This document shows, piece after piece, positions 45,335 to 56,400 of a stretch of DNA of 64,000 bases; within the stretch, counting starts at the first letter, position 1, and each line of letters starts with the position of its first letter. The position numbers were made by a program, and so were the translations under genes. This DNA comes from Microglena sp. YARC (Eukaryota > Chlorophyta > Chlorophyceae > Chlamydomonadales > Chlamydomonadaceae): positions 81,699,808 to 81,763,807 of the forward strand of contig CM039463.1 in the NCBI GenBank assembly GCA_022414725.1. Direction: 5' to 3'. A model generated the notes under the pieces. It did no database searches, was not told the DNA's origin, and saw nothing but the letters and a program-made list of their open reading frames with translations.

Positions 45335-46530
45335 GCCGTTGTACCCCAAACCCAACTCCAAAACACCCCCAACCGCATACACCCTAGGCCCAGTCCTACC
45401 ATCAACCCTTAACCCGCAGACCCCGATCCTACCTGCAAACCCCAACCCCAGCCATTCCCTCGGACCCTACCCTAAAACCCCAACCCCAATCCTACATGTA
45501 GACCCCAATCGCAGCCCTTCCCTCAAACCTCAACCCTTCCCACAAATCCCCACCCTACCCGCAAACCCCAATCCCAACCGTAACCCAAAAGTCCAACCCC
45601 AGCGCTACCCCAAAAGCCTAACCCCAGCCCTTCCCTCAAAGCCCAACCCACACAAAAGCCCAACCGCAGACCTTCCCTCAAACCCCAACTCTACACGCAG
45701 ACCCCAACCCCAAGCCGCAAACCCCATCCCTACCTAAAAAGCCCAACCCCTACCCTATCCGCAAATTCCAACCCTACCCACACAATCCCAAGCCCAACCC
45801 CAGCCTTTACCCAAAATCCAAACCCCAGCCCTTCCCTCAAACCCTAACCCCAACCGCAAACCTATCCCAAAAGCCCAACCGCAGCCCTTCACTCAAACCC
45901 CAACCCTACCTGCAACCCGCAACCCTACTCACAACCCCCAACCCCAACCGTACCTGAAAAGCCCAATCCCAGCCCTTGCCTCAACCCCCAACCCCAACCG
46001 CAAACCCTACTCTTAATCCACAACCCTACAACAAAAGCACAACCCTAGCCCTTCCCTTCAACCCCAGCCTTACACAGAAACCCCAACCCCACCCTCAAAC
46101 CCCAACCCTTCCCACCAACCCCAACCCAACCTGCAAACCTCAACCCTACCCAAAAATCTCAACAACAGCATTTCCCTCAAACCCCAACCCCAACCGCAAA
46201 CCCCAACCCTACCCAAAAAGACCAACCCCAACCCTACACGCAAATCTAGCCCCCAACCCACCCCTTCCGTTAAACCCTAACCCAACCAGCAAACAACAAC
46301 CCTACCCCCAAACACCAATCCTACCCATAAACCTTAACCCCATCCCTACCCGCAAAACCAGACCCCAGTCATTCCCCACAAACCCCAACCCAACCCTAAC
46401 GGCAAAACCCCAACCCTACTCCAACATCGAAACCCTACCAAAACCCCAGGCTAACCCCTACCCGAATAATCCAACCCCAGCCTTCCTGCAAACCCCAACT
46501 TCAAACCCCATCACCACCCCACCCCAACGC
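45335..46530 (-). repeat. C-rich intron minisatellite (45.3-46.5 kb), longest in the array
   Basis: About 1.2 kb of CCCAACCCTACCC/CCCCAGCCCTTCCC units. On the sense strand this is GGGTTGGGG-rich and should favour G-quadruplexes. Confidence 0.9.
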
Positions 46531-46550
46531 CAATGAAGACAAGGCAAGAT

Positions 46551-47024
46551 AGTAGGGTGCCCTGGTGGGTCCCCTGGAGTTCGGCCCTGGGGCAAGTGCG
46601 TCGTACTGGGAGAGTCGGGCTACAAGGTCGTAGTAACGGGGGCGGTTAGCTATTGTATACATTCAGTCCAGGCTATGAAGGGCCGGAATAGACGGGTAGC
46701 AATGATGGGTGCTAATTTGGGATGCCATTTATGAAGGGGCTTTATGCGTGAGGGAAAGAAAGTAATGAACGGCGATGGTTCGGTGTAGATGCCGCCTCGT
46801 GAGTCGAGTCGACTGGGTCCCGGGTACGGTGTACCTGAAGAGAAGCAGGAAAGTTTGGTAAGGTCGGCTAGTTCGTTAGGATTTTGCATTACAAGTGAAA
46901 TTTCGACCGGTGGTTTAGGCAGTGGTCTCGAGTGGTCTGGAGTGATCTCAACAATTCGACACTCTGAACAACCGTATTGTGGTGTTGATGCATAGGTCTG
47001 GCTGCCTTCGGGCCGACCAACTAG
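46551..47024. mobile_element. Insertion of unknown origin in intron module
   Basis: Sequence from AGTAGGGTGCCCTGGTGG to TCGGGCCGACCAACT interrupts the module, which elsewhere reads AAGACAAGATGCAGGGCAAG without a break. AGAT is present on both sides and may be a 4-bp target duplication. A minus-strand open frame (46650-47042) contains GCSECRIVEITPDHSRPLPK and PSRIKPLHKWHPKLAPIIAT but I recognise no family. It could be a fragment of an organellar or transposon sequence. Confidence 0.5.
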
Positions 47025-47267
47025 ATGCAGGGCAAGACACAACCAAGAAGTCTCATTGATTTACAATTATTTGAGCACTGGGAAAGTGGCAGGGATGAAA
47101 TCAGGGTGGGAATATCAATCAATCAATCGTTGTGAATGTGGTGCAATATGAGGTCGGTTGTGGTTCAAAGTGCTTGATGTCCGCATGAATACCAAAGCAC
47201 ATTTCACACTAGAATGCATGTATGCAAGCAAGCATTTGGCGTGTGCTGCAATGATATGGATTCTAAC

Positions 47268-47348
47268 ATTGGTCTCAGCATCTACCTTGGCTCCGGCACA
47301 AAAGCATTGATGCAGTCAAAATAACCCTCTTTTACAGCCCAATATCTC
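47268..47348 (-). pseudogene. Degenerate type-C ankyrin exon (47.3 kb)
   Basis: Same family as 42445; the donor changed to GTTAGAATCC and frame lost. Confidence 0.5.
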
Positions 47349-48291
47349 ATGTACGTCCGTATGTGTGTGTATATGTGTGATCAAATGCTGTACAGAACAA
47401 ACAATAGTTCATAGTTTACAATATTTCTTATAAAAGCAGTTGAATACTTCCAACCTTGAATGGTTACGGAGTTCATTACTATCCTCATATTATGAGTGAC
47501 TATTAAATGCTGCTTCTAATCGAATACTAAGTTTAGCACAAAGTGTTTTCCTATCTTCAGAGTTTAAAGAGCATTCCGAGGTATTCCATTGAGTAATGCA
47601 TCTCATCCTCAACAGCTCGTCTGCCATCAACAATGATAACACAACACCCGCAAATTCTCTCAGAACAGAAAATTACTCAGTTCCATCTGTCAAATTCAAA
47701 ATTCAAATCATATGCATGCACACAATCACGTCAGAGGGTCGTGCAGCAACACTCTTTAGAACAGTACTTTTCTCCTTGGTTACACACTCCAACTTCTATG
47801 CAGCTCCATGAGCCAGCCACTATGCTGCATCCAGATATTTCAGCAGTTCTGGACAGCTGCTTTTGTCAGCTTCAAGGTACACTAGTTTAAGTTATGTGCG
47901 GCAATGTAGCCAGTCAGGGGAGCTGCCTAGAAGCTGCTGCCCGTAGCTGAAAATAAAAGCAGTGTCAGGGACATTTTTTCTATGACAATGAGTGCACAGA
48001 TGCATGTCGTGTGAGTGAAGCTTTGAACCACATGACTGAAGGTATAACAAATGCACAAGTGATATTCATATGCACACACAAACCAAAAACCTTACCCAAA
48101 GCCCCCACAACACCCCACGCCATGCTATGCACCCACCAAGGCACCAACCCTCAACCCAACGCAATTACACACACCATACCTACACAACACATCACAATAA
48201 AACACAACAAACCCTAACCTGAATAGCCAGACACACAGAGGAGCTGCCTAGAAGCTACATGTAGCCCAAAATAAAAACAGCGTTTTCTTAC

Positions 48292-48390
48292 CCTCTCCTT
48301 GGCATCTACACTTGCTCCTGCTTTCATCAAAGCGAGTACGCAGTCTAGGTGGCCGCCTCTTGCAGCTTGGTGCAGGGGTGTACTACCTGC
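48292..48390 (-). CDS. ANK-2 ankyrin-repeat exon at 48.3 kb (99 bp)
   Basis: CTACTTTGCAG, 33 codons AGSTPLHQAARGGHLDCVLA to SVDAKER, then GTAAGAAAACG; phase 0/0. Very similar to 43213-43311. Confidence 0.9.
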
Positions 48391-48519
48391 CTGCAAAGTA
48401 GATACAATGAATGATTAAAGTGATCAGATGCTGTGCAAGCTGTGAGTGGTCTCATGTGTAGAACAACTAACCCCACCAATGCCCCATTTCACCAGCACAT
48501 AACACCCAATAACCAGCTC

Positions 48520-49520
48520 TCCAATGCCGTTAACCCCAAAACCCAACTCCAAAACACCCCCAACCACACACACCCCATGCCCAGTCCTACCAGCAACCCT
48601 TACCCACAGCCCCCGATCCTACCTGCAAACCCAAATCCCAGTCATTCCCTCGGACCCTACACTCAAGCCCACCCTCAAAACCCAACTCCAATCCTCCATG
48701 CAGACCCCAATCGCAGCCCTTCCCTCAAACCCCAACCCTTCCCGCAAACCCAAACTCTACACACAAACCACAACCATACCCCAAAAGCCCAACCCCACTC
48801 CACCCCAAAAGCCCAACCACAGCCCTTCCCTCAAACCCCAACCCTACTCGCAGTCCCCAACCCCAAGCCGCAAAACCCAACTCTACCTGAAAAGACCAAC
48901 CGCAGCCACTCCCTCAAACCCCAACCCTACCATCTAACCCCAATCCTACCCTCAAACTCCAACCTTACCCCAGCCCTTCCTTCAAACCCCAACCCTACCT
49001 GCTAACCCCAATCCTACTCTCAAACTCCAACCCTACCCCAGCCCTTCCCTCAAGCCCCAACCCTATCTGGGAACCCGAACCCCACCCCAAAATCCCAACC
49101 ACAGCCCTTACATCAAGCGCCATCCGTTCCTGCAGTCCCCAACCCCAATCCCAACCCTACCCAAAAATCTCAACCCTAGCCCTTCCCTCGAACCCAACCC
49201 CAACAGCAAACCACAACCACAAACCACAACTTAACACAATAAGCCCATCCCCAGGCCTTCCCTCCAACCCCAACGCTACACAAAAAGCCAAACCCCACCC
49301 CTTGTCCCCTTCCCTTCAACCTTAACCCTAACCGCAAACCCAATCCTACCTGCAAATCCCAATCCTATCCACAAACCCAGACCCCAATCCCTCCCTCAAC
49401 CCCCAACCCCATCCCTCCCCACAAACACAAACCCTACCCGAACCGCAGGCCAAACACTACCAAAACAATTTAACCCCAGCCTTCCTGCAAACCCCACCCG
49501 CTAACCACACACCCACCACG
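48520..49520 (-). repeat. C-rich intron minisatellite (48.5-49.5 kb)
   Basis: About 1 kb of the same unit family. Plus-strand ORFs of 190 and 137 aa across it are repeat artefacts. Confidence 0.9.
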
Positions 49521-49800
49521 ACACCAAGTCGAACGCCAAAGAAGATAAGACAAGACAAGATGCAGGGCAAGACACAACCAAGAAATCTCATTGATTTACA
49601 ATTATTTGAGCACTGCAGCATTGGAAGGGATGAAATCAGGGTGGAAAAATCAATCAATCAATCATTGTTAATGTGGTGCAATATGAGGTTTATTGTGGTC
49701 AAGTGCTTGATGTCCGCATAAATACCAATGCACATTTCACACCAGAATCAATGTATGCAAGCAATCATTTGGCTTGTGCTGCAATGATATGCATTCTTAC

Positions 49801-49878
49801 TTGGGTCTTAGCATCCACCTTGGCTCCGGCACAAAAGGATTTAGGCAGTCGAAATAACCCTCTGTTACAGCAAAATAT
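49801..49878 (-). pseudogene. Degenerate type-C ankyrin exon (49.8 kb)
   Basis: The donor GTAAGAATGC is retained, but the body is mutated and the frame not continuous. Confidence 0.5.
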
Positions 49879-50029
49879 CTCATGTATGTTTGTTTGTGTG
49901 ATCAAATGCTGTTCAGAACAAAAAAACAGTTTATTTGTTACCATATTTCTCATAAAAGCGATTGAATACTTCCAAACTTGAATGGTTACGGGCTTCATTA
50001 TTATCCTCATATTATGAGGTAACAAATAG

Positions 50030-50235
50030 ACTTTCCAGGTGTAACAAATAGCTAATCCATGCAAATAGCTTCTATAGGTGTAACAAATAGTATCCAGGTG
50101 TAACAAATAGCTATTTCCTATCCAGGTGTAACAAATAGCTATTTCCTATCCAGGTGTAACAAATAGCTATTTCCTATCCAGGTGTAACAAATAGCTATTT
50201 CCTATCCAGGTGTAACAAATAGCTATTTCCTATCT
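50030..50235 (+). repeat. 28-bp minisatellite
   Basis: About six copies of GTAACAAATAGCTATTTCCT plus ATCCAGGT, with TAACAAATAG at 50101 and 50129 giving the 28-bp period. Confidence 0.93.
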
Positions 50236-50678
50236 TCAGAGTATAAAGGGTATTACAGGGTATTCCATTAGATAATGCATCTCATCCTCAACAGCTTGTC
50301 TGCCATCAACCAAGATAACAAAACACCCGCAACTTCTCTCAGAACAGGAAATGACTCAGTTCCATTTGTCGAATTCAAAATTAAAATCATATGCATGCAC
50401 AAAACATTACACTTCATATCAACATGCACACAATCATGTCAGAGGGTGGTGAAACCACACCCTTTAGTACATTGCGTTTCTCCCTGGTTACACGCTGCAG
50501 CTTCTAGGCAGCTCCATGAGCCAGCTGTTTTGATAAGCCCAAATATGTAAGCAGTGCTGTGCAGCTAATTGCATCAGCTTCCAGACGCACTAGCCAGCTA
50601 TTACTTTGGCTGAATAGCCAGGCAGATAGAGGAGAGAAGCTGCTGCACGTAGCCCAAAATATAACCATGCTTTCTTAC

Positions 50679-50777
50679 CTTCCCCTTGGCATCTACACTT
50701 GCTCCTGCTTTCACCAAATCAAGTAGGCAGTCTAGGTGGCCCAATCCAGCAGCTTGGTGCAGGGGTGTACTACCTTG
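50679..50777 (-). CDS. ANK-2 ankyrin-repeat exon at 50.7 kb (99 bp)
   Basis: CTATTTTGCAG, 33 codons QGSTPLHQAAGLGHLDCLLD to SVDAKGK, then GTAAGAAAG; phase 0/0. It is the first typical ankyrin exon after the linker exon of ANK-2. Confidence 0.9.
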
Positions 50778-51158
50778 CTGCAAAATAGAGACATTGAATG
50801 TGATCAGATGTTGTGCAAGCGGTGAGTGTTCTCAAGTGCCAAACAACTAACCCCACCAAATCCTCATACCACCAGCGCCTAACACCGAACAACCAACTCA
50901 CCCAAGACCCAGCCCTACCAGCAAACCCCACCCGCAAACCCCAACCCCAACCCTACCCGTTGTTTGATATATCACACGATAGTCTTGCAAACAGGACAGT
51001 CTCTTAACCTTGAACTCTGGTCCCTTGCAGGAGCATCTCCTCCCATGCTAGTTCCACGAGTTTATTGCTTACAGCAGTTGGTGACTCCACCTCTCCCTTT
51101 TGCCACCACTCTCTAAACCCTATTCTCTGATCTCTGATCGCTTGACAGCCCAATCTAC

Positions 51159-51278
51159 CTGACTATAAGTTTGTTGCCTGCTCTTCGATCGTGAAAAGGT
51201 TCTAGCAAGATCTCCTGCCTTGGGTGCCTCATGCAAATTGCTGTAACTGACATCTGGCCACAAATGTTTGGCCTCTGC
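51159..51278 (-). CDS. ANK-2 linker exon, diverged (120 bp)
   Basis: ACACATGCAG, then 40 codons starting AEAKHLWPDVSYSNLHEAPK and ending RSKSRQQTYSQ, then GTAGAT. Phase 0/0 as in the ANK-1 counterpart. The acidic tail of the ANK-1 exon is replaced by a basic tail, so sequence beyond AGDLA was exchanged or decayed. It may be non-functional. Confidence 0.45.
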
Positions 51279-51634
51279 CTGCATGTGTGTATGTGCATGT
51301 GTAAGGTGGGTGTGTAGGTAGAAGAGGCGAGGCTGGCTAGGGGTACCGGATGTGGGCGTGGGGGTAGTGTGTGTTTGTACGTGGGCGTGTGGAGGTTGGG
51401 GAGCTTTCTTGGGGTGGGGTGGGGGTGGGGGGGGGGGTACCTCGGGGGACTACCTGTGATTGATCAGAGTTCAAATGTGCGTCATCCACTCCATACATGT
51501 GTGTGTGTGTGTGCATGGACACTGCGCTTGAAGTGAGTGTGAGTAACTACTACTCCCTGGGTGTATATATGGCCAATATTAAATGGAAGTCTGTGGTTTG
51601 GGCAGTGCTTGGATGTGGATGGAGGGCTACTTGC

Positions 51635-52095
51635 CTCTGAGGACTTTGTGCTGTTTGTCACAGGCTGCTTCATGTTCTCTTCAAAGGTCGTTGTGAGTAC
51701 CCTGGTACGCTTTGCTTCCTGCTTCCTGCTCTCTTCCAAGGTCGTTGTGAGTGCCCTGGTACGCTCTGCCTCCTGCTTCATGCTCTGTTCCAAGGTCGCA
51801 ATGAGTGCCCTGGTACTCTCGGCATCTCGATTCATACTCTGTTCCACTCCCTGGAGATACGACTTCGAGGCTTCTACCTCTTGGCTTGTGGTCTGCTCCG
51901 AGGGTTTGGTCAGAGCTGTCAGCTGCTGCATCCTTTGCTCCACTCCATGAATAGATGACTTAATGGCTTCAGTCTCATGCTTCATTACGTGCTCCACCAC
52001 GGTGTGGATGGATGACATGATGGCCTCCTTCTCATCATGCTGATTTCCATCTTCCTCTTCATGGGCCTCATACTCTTGGTCCTGTACTTGCTCCA
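51635..52095 (-). CDS. ANK-2 coiled-coil exon (461 bp)
   Basis: The acceptor CTGCGCTTGACAG (phase 1) opens 153 codons of Glu/Gln/Thr-rich helix. Blocks such as SSIHGVEQRMQQ, ESTRALIATLEQSMKQ, ERTRALTTTLEESRKQ and KRTRVLTTTFEENMKQ repeat about every 18 residues. It ends at AG|GCAAGT (GC donor) in phase 0. The ANK-1 copy is 87 bp (29 codons) shorter, so the two differ by whole helical repeats while both splice phases are preserved. That is strong evidence for coding constraint. Likely an oligomerising coiled coil. Confidence 0.75.
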
Positions 52096-52344
52096 CTGTC
52101 AAGCGCAGACAGTGAGCAAAGCAGAAAAGGTACATTTATTTTGAATGTCTCCTGCAGTATATTTCAACCACCATGGACCCTCGGCACTTAGTTCCCATCA
52201 CTCAGATCAGGCTCTGTATGTGTGTTGAAGTAGTGCGCCCTGACTGCAGCAAGATGTCCATCACCAGGGGGTAAGCAGTAAGGATAAAATGACTTGCCCG
52301 ACCTCAAATATTCAAGATAATGATAGACTCCCAGGAGGGGCTCC

Positions 52345-52855
52345 AACAAGCACTCAATGGCCTGGTCCCCAAACAATCACTCTATCACTCTAACAAGTAC
52401 TCAATGGGGGGGCTCAAACAAGCACTCAATGATCCAGTCCCCAAACAATCACTCTATCACTCTAGCAAGCACTCAATGATCCAGTCCCCAAACAATCACT
52501 CTATCACTCTAACAAGCACTCAATGACCTGGTCCCCAAACAATCACTCTATCACTCTAACAAGCACTCAATGATCCAGTCCCCAAACAATCACTCTATCG
52601 CTCTAACAAGCACTCAATGATTTTAGTCCCCACACAATCGCTCTATCACTCTAACACACACTCAATGACTTGGTCCCCAAACAATCACTCTATCACTCTA
52701 ACAAGCACTCAATGATCCAGTCCCCAAACAATCACTCTATCACTCTAACACACACTCAATGATTTTAGTTCCCACACAATCGCTCTATCACTCCAACACA
52801 CACTCAATGACTTGGTCCCCAAACAATCACTCTACCACTCTAACAAGCACACATT
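52345..52855 (+). repeat. 47-bp minisatellite
   Basis: About ten copies of CAATGATCCAGTCCCCAAAC plus AATCACTCTATCACTCTAAC; CAATGAT at 52427 and 52474 gives the 47-bp period. Confidence 0.93.
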
Positions 52856-53097
52856 GAACCGGTCCACAAATGATCACAAAAGCACAACAGAGGACCCAAG
52901 GTTAACAGGTGGTAACAGGTTACAGATGACGGATAGGTGCATTGTTAGATTAGTATGGTCAAGCTCTATTGCAAAATTCATTCATCAATGTGTCCTCCAT
53001 TAACCTAAACCTTTCCGCTAGGTAGACTTTGTTTGTTGACACGTGTCCTTTCCTCCCCCCATGTCTTTGATCTTTACGTTTCTTATGTTTCTTTCTA

Positions 53098-53471
53098 GAA
53101 CTTGAACTTGAACTTGGTTACTTGGCACCAGCCTTGAAGTAAGGCTACTTGCCGCCTTCGGAAGTGACACATCCAATTCAAAGCAAACCATTTGTATCAA
53201 AATGTGCTAGATCCAATCTCCCCATACAATCATTGATAAACAATGGCAACGTCTCAAGACCTATCACCTCTGGATTGCACATCAAGTAATTTTGAGGAAT
53301 CATTTTGTTCTCAGTTTGGGAAATCAGGTTTTGGTAATTATGTCTCGTATTCGAAAGGTCTTCATCGCTACATTCAAGAATCACATGATGTTTGTCTTGA
53401 AGTTGACCTAGATCACGTAAGTCACACACTCGACCTTTCCACGGGACCCCCTTCTTCCTAGTACTGGTCAT
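53098..53471 (-). mobile_element. 5'-truncated LINE-like 3' end with AAGTTC tail
   Basis: A minus-strand frame (53178-53471) contains HHVILECSDEDLSNTRHNY, then LMCNPEV and LPLFINDCMGRLD. That is the H-V-L-x-x-C ... L-x-x-F-x-x-x-C-x-x-R layout usual at the C-terminus of LINE reverse transcriptases. It ends in TGA/TAA-type stop followed by GAAGGCGGCAAGTAGCC and three AAGTTC hexamers, a typical LINE 3' tail. A paralogous coding fragment lies at 56217-56400 on the plus strand. No reverse transcriptase core is present, so it is dead. Confidence 0.6.
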
Positions 53472-53836
53472 GCACCGGTACTAGATTGAAGGTGAGTGAC
53501 ACAAGAGAAGCCACAGGCAAACACAACTTAGTTGTACTGATCGTACTTCATATGGGCGGACTGGTGTATGCCTACCCGCACCCAGGTCTTCTGTATCTCA
53601 CCTTGTACCACCTAGGCACCTGCTAGTGTACAGTGTAGTAAGTGTACTAAATGCTAACAGTTGCAAGTAGCAAACCCCAGCACGCAGGCGCCATCCCCTT
53701 GGCCATGCAATATCAATGTTGTTCCACCTAACATTGTGTAATATTAATGATCAAGTTGAAGTTACTCTCCCGAAGATAAGATCAGATTAAAAATATATTA
53801 GCACCTGAGTGTATAGCTTTAGGGGGCCCTGCTCAG
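53472..53836. other. Intergenic sequence, no gene seen
   Basis: Mixed-composition sequence between the LINE relic and the small coiled-coil gene, which is transcribed toward it. No recognisable feature. Confidence 0.4.
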
Positions 53837-53877
53837 CTAGTTGGCCCATTTTATAGATTCCAACTGGGTTTCCAGTC
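53837..53877 (-). CDS. Small mitochondrial-like coiled-coil protein, exon 2
   Basis: After GAGATTTTGCAG this 41-bp exon completes the split glycine codon and adds LETQLESIKWAN before TAG. It continues the heptad pattern of exon 1. The 66-bp intron (53878-53943) is in frame and has no stop, so retention would give a protein 22 residues longer. Confidence 0.5.
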
Positions 53878-53943
53878 CTGCAAAATCTCGCTGTCCCACC
53901 CCACCACCCTCAACATTCAACACCAACCTCCAACTCATCGTAC

Positions 53944-54172
53944 CTTGCTTCTGCAACGCAGCAATTTGCGTTTGCAATGCTGCACCTTGCGCCCGCAAGG
54001 TGGCAATCTTCGCCTGGTTTTGTTGCGTTGCCGAGTTAGGCTCGGGGCTCTTCCCAACTGGTGTCGCCAGGTTGCGTGGTGCGGTGCACATCCGATTTAG
54101 ATGCGGAAAGGCTCTCGAGTGCCACACTGGCTTGGCAACGGTAACAGGCGTGGCGAACTTCCAAAGCTTCAT
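53944..54172 (-). CDS. Small mitochondrial-like coiled-coil protein, exon 1
   Basis: ATG at 54172 opens 76 codons plus one base. Residues 1-45 (MKLWKFATPVTVAKPVWHSR, AFPHLNRMCTAPRNLATPVG) are rich in Arg, Ala, Thr and Ser with no acidic residue, like a mitochondrial presequence. Residues 50-76 form a coiled coil (ATLRAQGAALQTQIAALQKQ). The donor is AAG|GTACGATG. Spliced to 53837-53877 it gives about 89 residues. An upstream in-frame Met at 54229 is possible but would mask the presequence. No family recognised; the plus-strand ORF over the same region lacks such features. Confidence 0.5.
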
Positions 54173-54244
54173 AGTTCCGATGAACTTGGGGTACACGCCG
54201 AAATACAAGAGAGGGGGAAAAGATCCCAAGGCCTGGCTAATGTA

Positions 54245-54880
54245 ACGAGATAAGGCAGAAATATGTAAGGTCGCTGGTTACCTTGAAATACGCGATTGTT
54301 GGAGGGTTTCAACTGACCATCTCCCTCAAAACAAGCAAAAATCATTTACCAGGTGACAAGGTAAATCGATAAATCGAAGCACCAGATATGGCCTGACATG
54401 CTAGTAACCCAGATCAGGGTGGGATCTGGGTGGGATCTGGGTGGGATCGCGAGGGCGGTATAAGTAGTGTTCGAAGACCGAGCCCCTCCCGTACAGTTCC
54501 TCATGCTCGAACATGCCCGAACCAGCTCCCGCCGAGTGCTCCAACCAACGCAACCCTATTCTTACCGCAACCACATTCTTACTGCCGTGCCATCATTTCG
54601 CTTTACATTCCCGAGCCGCGCCATTGCGTTTTTTCATTTCCATCTGCTTTTTGATGGAGCACCTAAATGATCGAACCCGGAAACGAGCATTGCCAATGAC
54701 GTCCCGGACCTAATGGGTAATGACCATCCGCGATACCCTGAAGAAGAACAGCACCCAGAATGAGGACGTGGCAGCTCTGGACCCCTTGGTATGGGGTTCA
54801 CTCAAGCAGGTCTGGTGAGAGGTGGGCCCCGCTGCACATTGACGACACATTCATTCATCCGTCTGACTGCTCAGTTAATA
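54245..54880. other. GC-rich region with three GGGATCTGGGTGG repeats and TATAAGTAG; possible promoter
   Basis: Three copies of GGGATCTGGGT lie at 54420-54450, followed by GGTATAAGTAG near 54456. This could be a plus-strand promoter, but downstream ORFs (54430-54713) match nothing I recognise. Confidence 0.25.
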
Positions 54881-54882
54881 TT

Positions 54883-55003
<121 letters not shown>

Positions 55004-55417
55004 ACCATCATCTCTACGATCAACCTTTGTATTCCATAAACAAATACACTAAACAATTGAGCCCAGGTAGAGGATCTAATCAGTTCATGAAATATCAGGA
55101 CAGCATATGTATTTTCTTTAACGCCAAGATAACGTTTCATAAACTTATGGTGTATTATCCAACTTTCCTTCGGGACCATGATAAGTATTAATGTTACCCG
55201 GGCAGTCAGGGCCCCATATTTCACACCTACAGTTAAATATAGGATGAATTAGTGTAACTTAGAGAACTCAAAGTGTTGGTATGGGCAATACCCATTTCAT
55301 AAATATGCTATGATAGCATATTTTTCCAAACGACAAAAGAAGCACTAGTAGCAGCATCACATTGCTTTTCATTGCCTTGTTCCGATTGACGCACGAAATA
55401 ATTCAAAAAGGTGAATA

Positions 55418-55640
55418 CTACTGTATGCGCCAGGATACTTCAGGTGGACACCCAGCTCTGCAACCTGAGACGCAACCAATTGTATAGCCTGCACCGGACC
55501 CTTCCTTCAGGTCAACGGACCCTCCCCACGTTGCGTCCTGCGACGCAACGGAACCTTCAACTTTGCGCCTGCGACCTGAACAACCCACGTATGCGCCTAA
55601 ATTTATTGCGGTAGGGGTACCGCCAAATCCCTGCAAGCTT
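55418..55640. other. GACGCA-rich segment with a perfect hairpin
   Basis: GTTGCGTC (55530-55537) pairs with GACGCAAC (55542-55549) around CTGC. The surrounding GC-rich sequence shares GAAGGNTCCGTTGCGTCGCAG (minus strand) with the macro-repeats near 6450-6480. Not recognised as a gene. Confidence 0.5.
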
Positions 55641-55884
55641 GGCGTGTAGGCTAAACTTGGTTCGAGCCCAAACCAGGTATACGGCCAATGTTATGGCACT
55701 GAGCACTGCAATACAGTGCAGTACATATTCAAGGAAGATTGGCTCACTCAGAATTGTAAGATCGTTTTCTGTATACCGTACTTAATGGATGCTCTAAGGA
55801 AGTTAAGCGCTCAAGCGCTCCTAAAGGCAGACCCTGGTTTGGCTCCTTCCTCTCCCTCTCCGGTAGCTGGTCGTGCCCCCCCAC

Positions 55885-55891
55885 CCCCCAC

Positions 55892-55933
<42 letters not shown>
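55885..55933 (+). repeat. (CA)n microsatellite
   Basis: About 21 CA units. The flanking sequence 55640-56215 shows no gene. Confidence 0.95.
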
Positions 55934-55934
<1 letters not shown>

Positions 55935-56216
55935 GCCTTCGCCCCCTCTCCCCTCTTCGAGGTGGTGCTTTCCGCCCTATCCTGCAACAGCGTTCGGGGC
56001 AGTCGCTCATCTCCACTAGGCCTAGGGATCTGGGTATGCGATATGGATTGTGTCTTTAAATGTAACCGCCAATCCGCCAAGGCCAAAAGTGTGTGTTTAA
56101 AATGTAACCTCTGACATATTTATATATATAAAAATACTCGTAAAACTATGTATATATTTATATAATACTGTGTTGCACTCTCAGCAAGTAAATGTGGACC
56201 TGCAATTAAATATGCT

Positions 56217-56400
56217 CAATTTCTGCACAAAATAGGACTAGGGATCAAGATCTGATTATTTCCCAATCTGAGAGTAAAATGATTCCTCTACATGACCTGA
56301 TGTGCAATCCAGAAGTTGGATGTCAAGCGCAGCTTCCTCTGTCCATCGATGAATGTATGAAGAGATTGGATCAAGTATTTTTTTATAGTTATGATCTGGG
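56217..56400 (+). pseudogene. LINE reverse-transcriptase C-terminal relic
   Basis: Translates as QNRTRDQDLIISQSESKMIP, then LMCNPEV, then LPLSIDECMKRLDQ, clearly homologous to the frame at 53178-53471. An in-frame TAA precedes it. It is interrupted by the TIR element starting at 56401; a LINE-like 3' tail follows that element at 57420-57480. Confidence 0.6.

Larger units (their letters stand above)
37611..50280 (-). repeat. Tandem ankyrin exon-intron modules (ANK-2)
   Basis: A recurrent landmark, GCATCTCATCCTCAACAGC, begins modules near 37611, 39120, 42791, 44381, 47597 and 50277, giving units of 1.5 to 3.7 kb. Each unit carries CACTTCATATCAACATGCAC, GCAGCTTCTAGGCAGCTCC and usually one 99-bp ankyrin exon, a C-rich minisatellite and a decayed type-C exon. 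The array grew by segmental duplication of exon plus intron. Confidence 0.85.

Noticed and set aside
45335..46530. Telomere sequence
   Set aside because: Units are degenerate, interrupted and internal to introns; no regular TTTAGGG or TTTTAGGG array is present.
55650..55680. GGTTCGAGCCC resembling a tRNA T-arm / B box
   Set aside because: No acceptor stem, D-arm or anticodon arm could be built around it.
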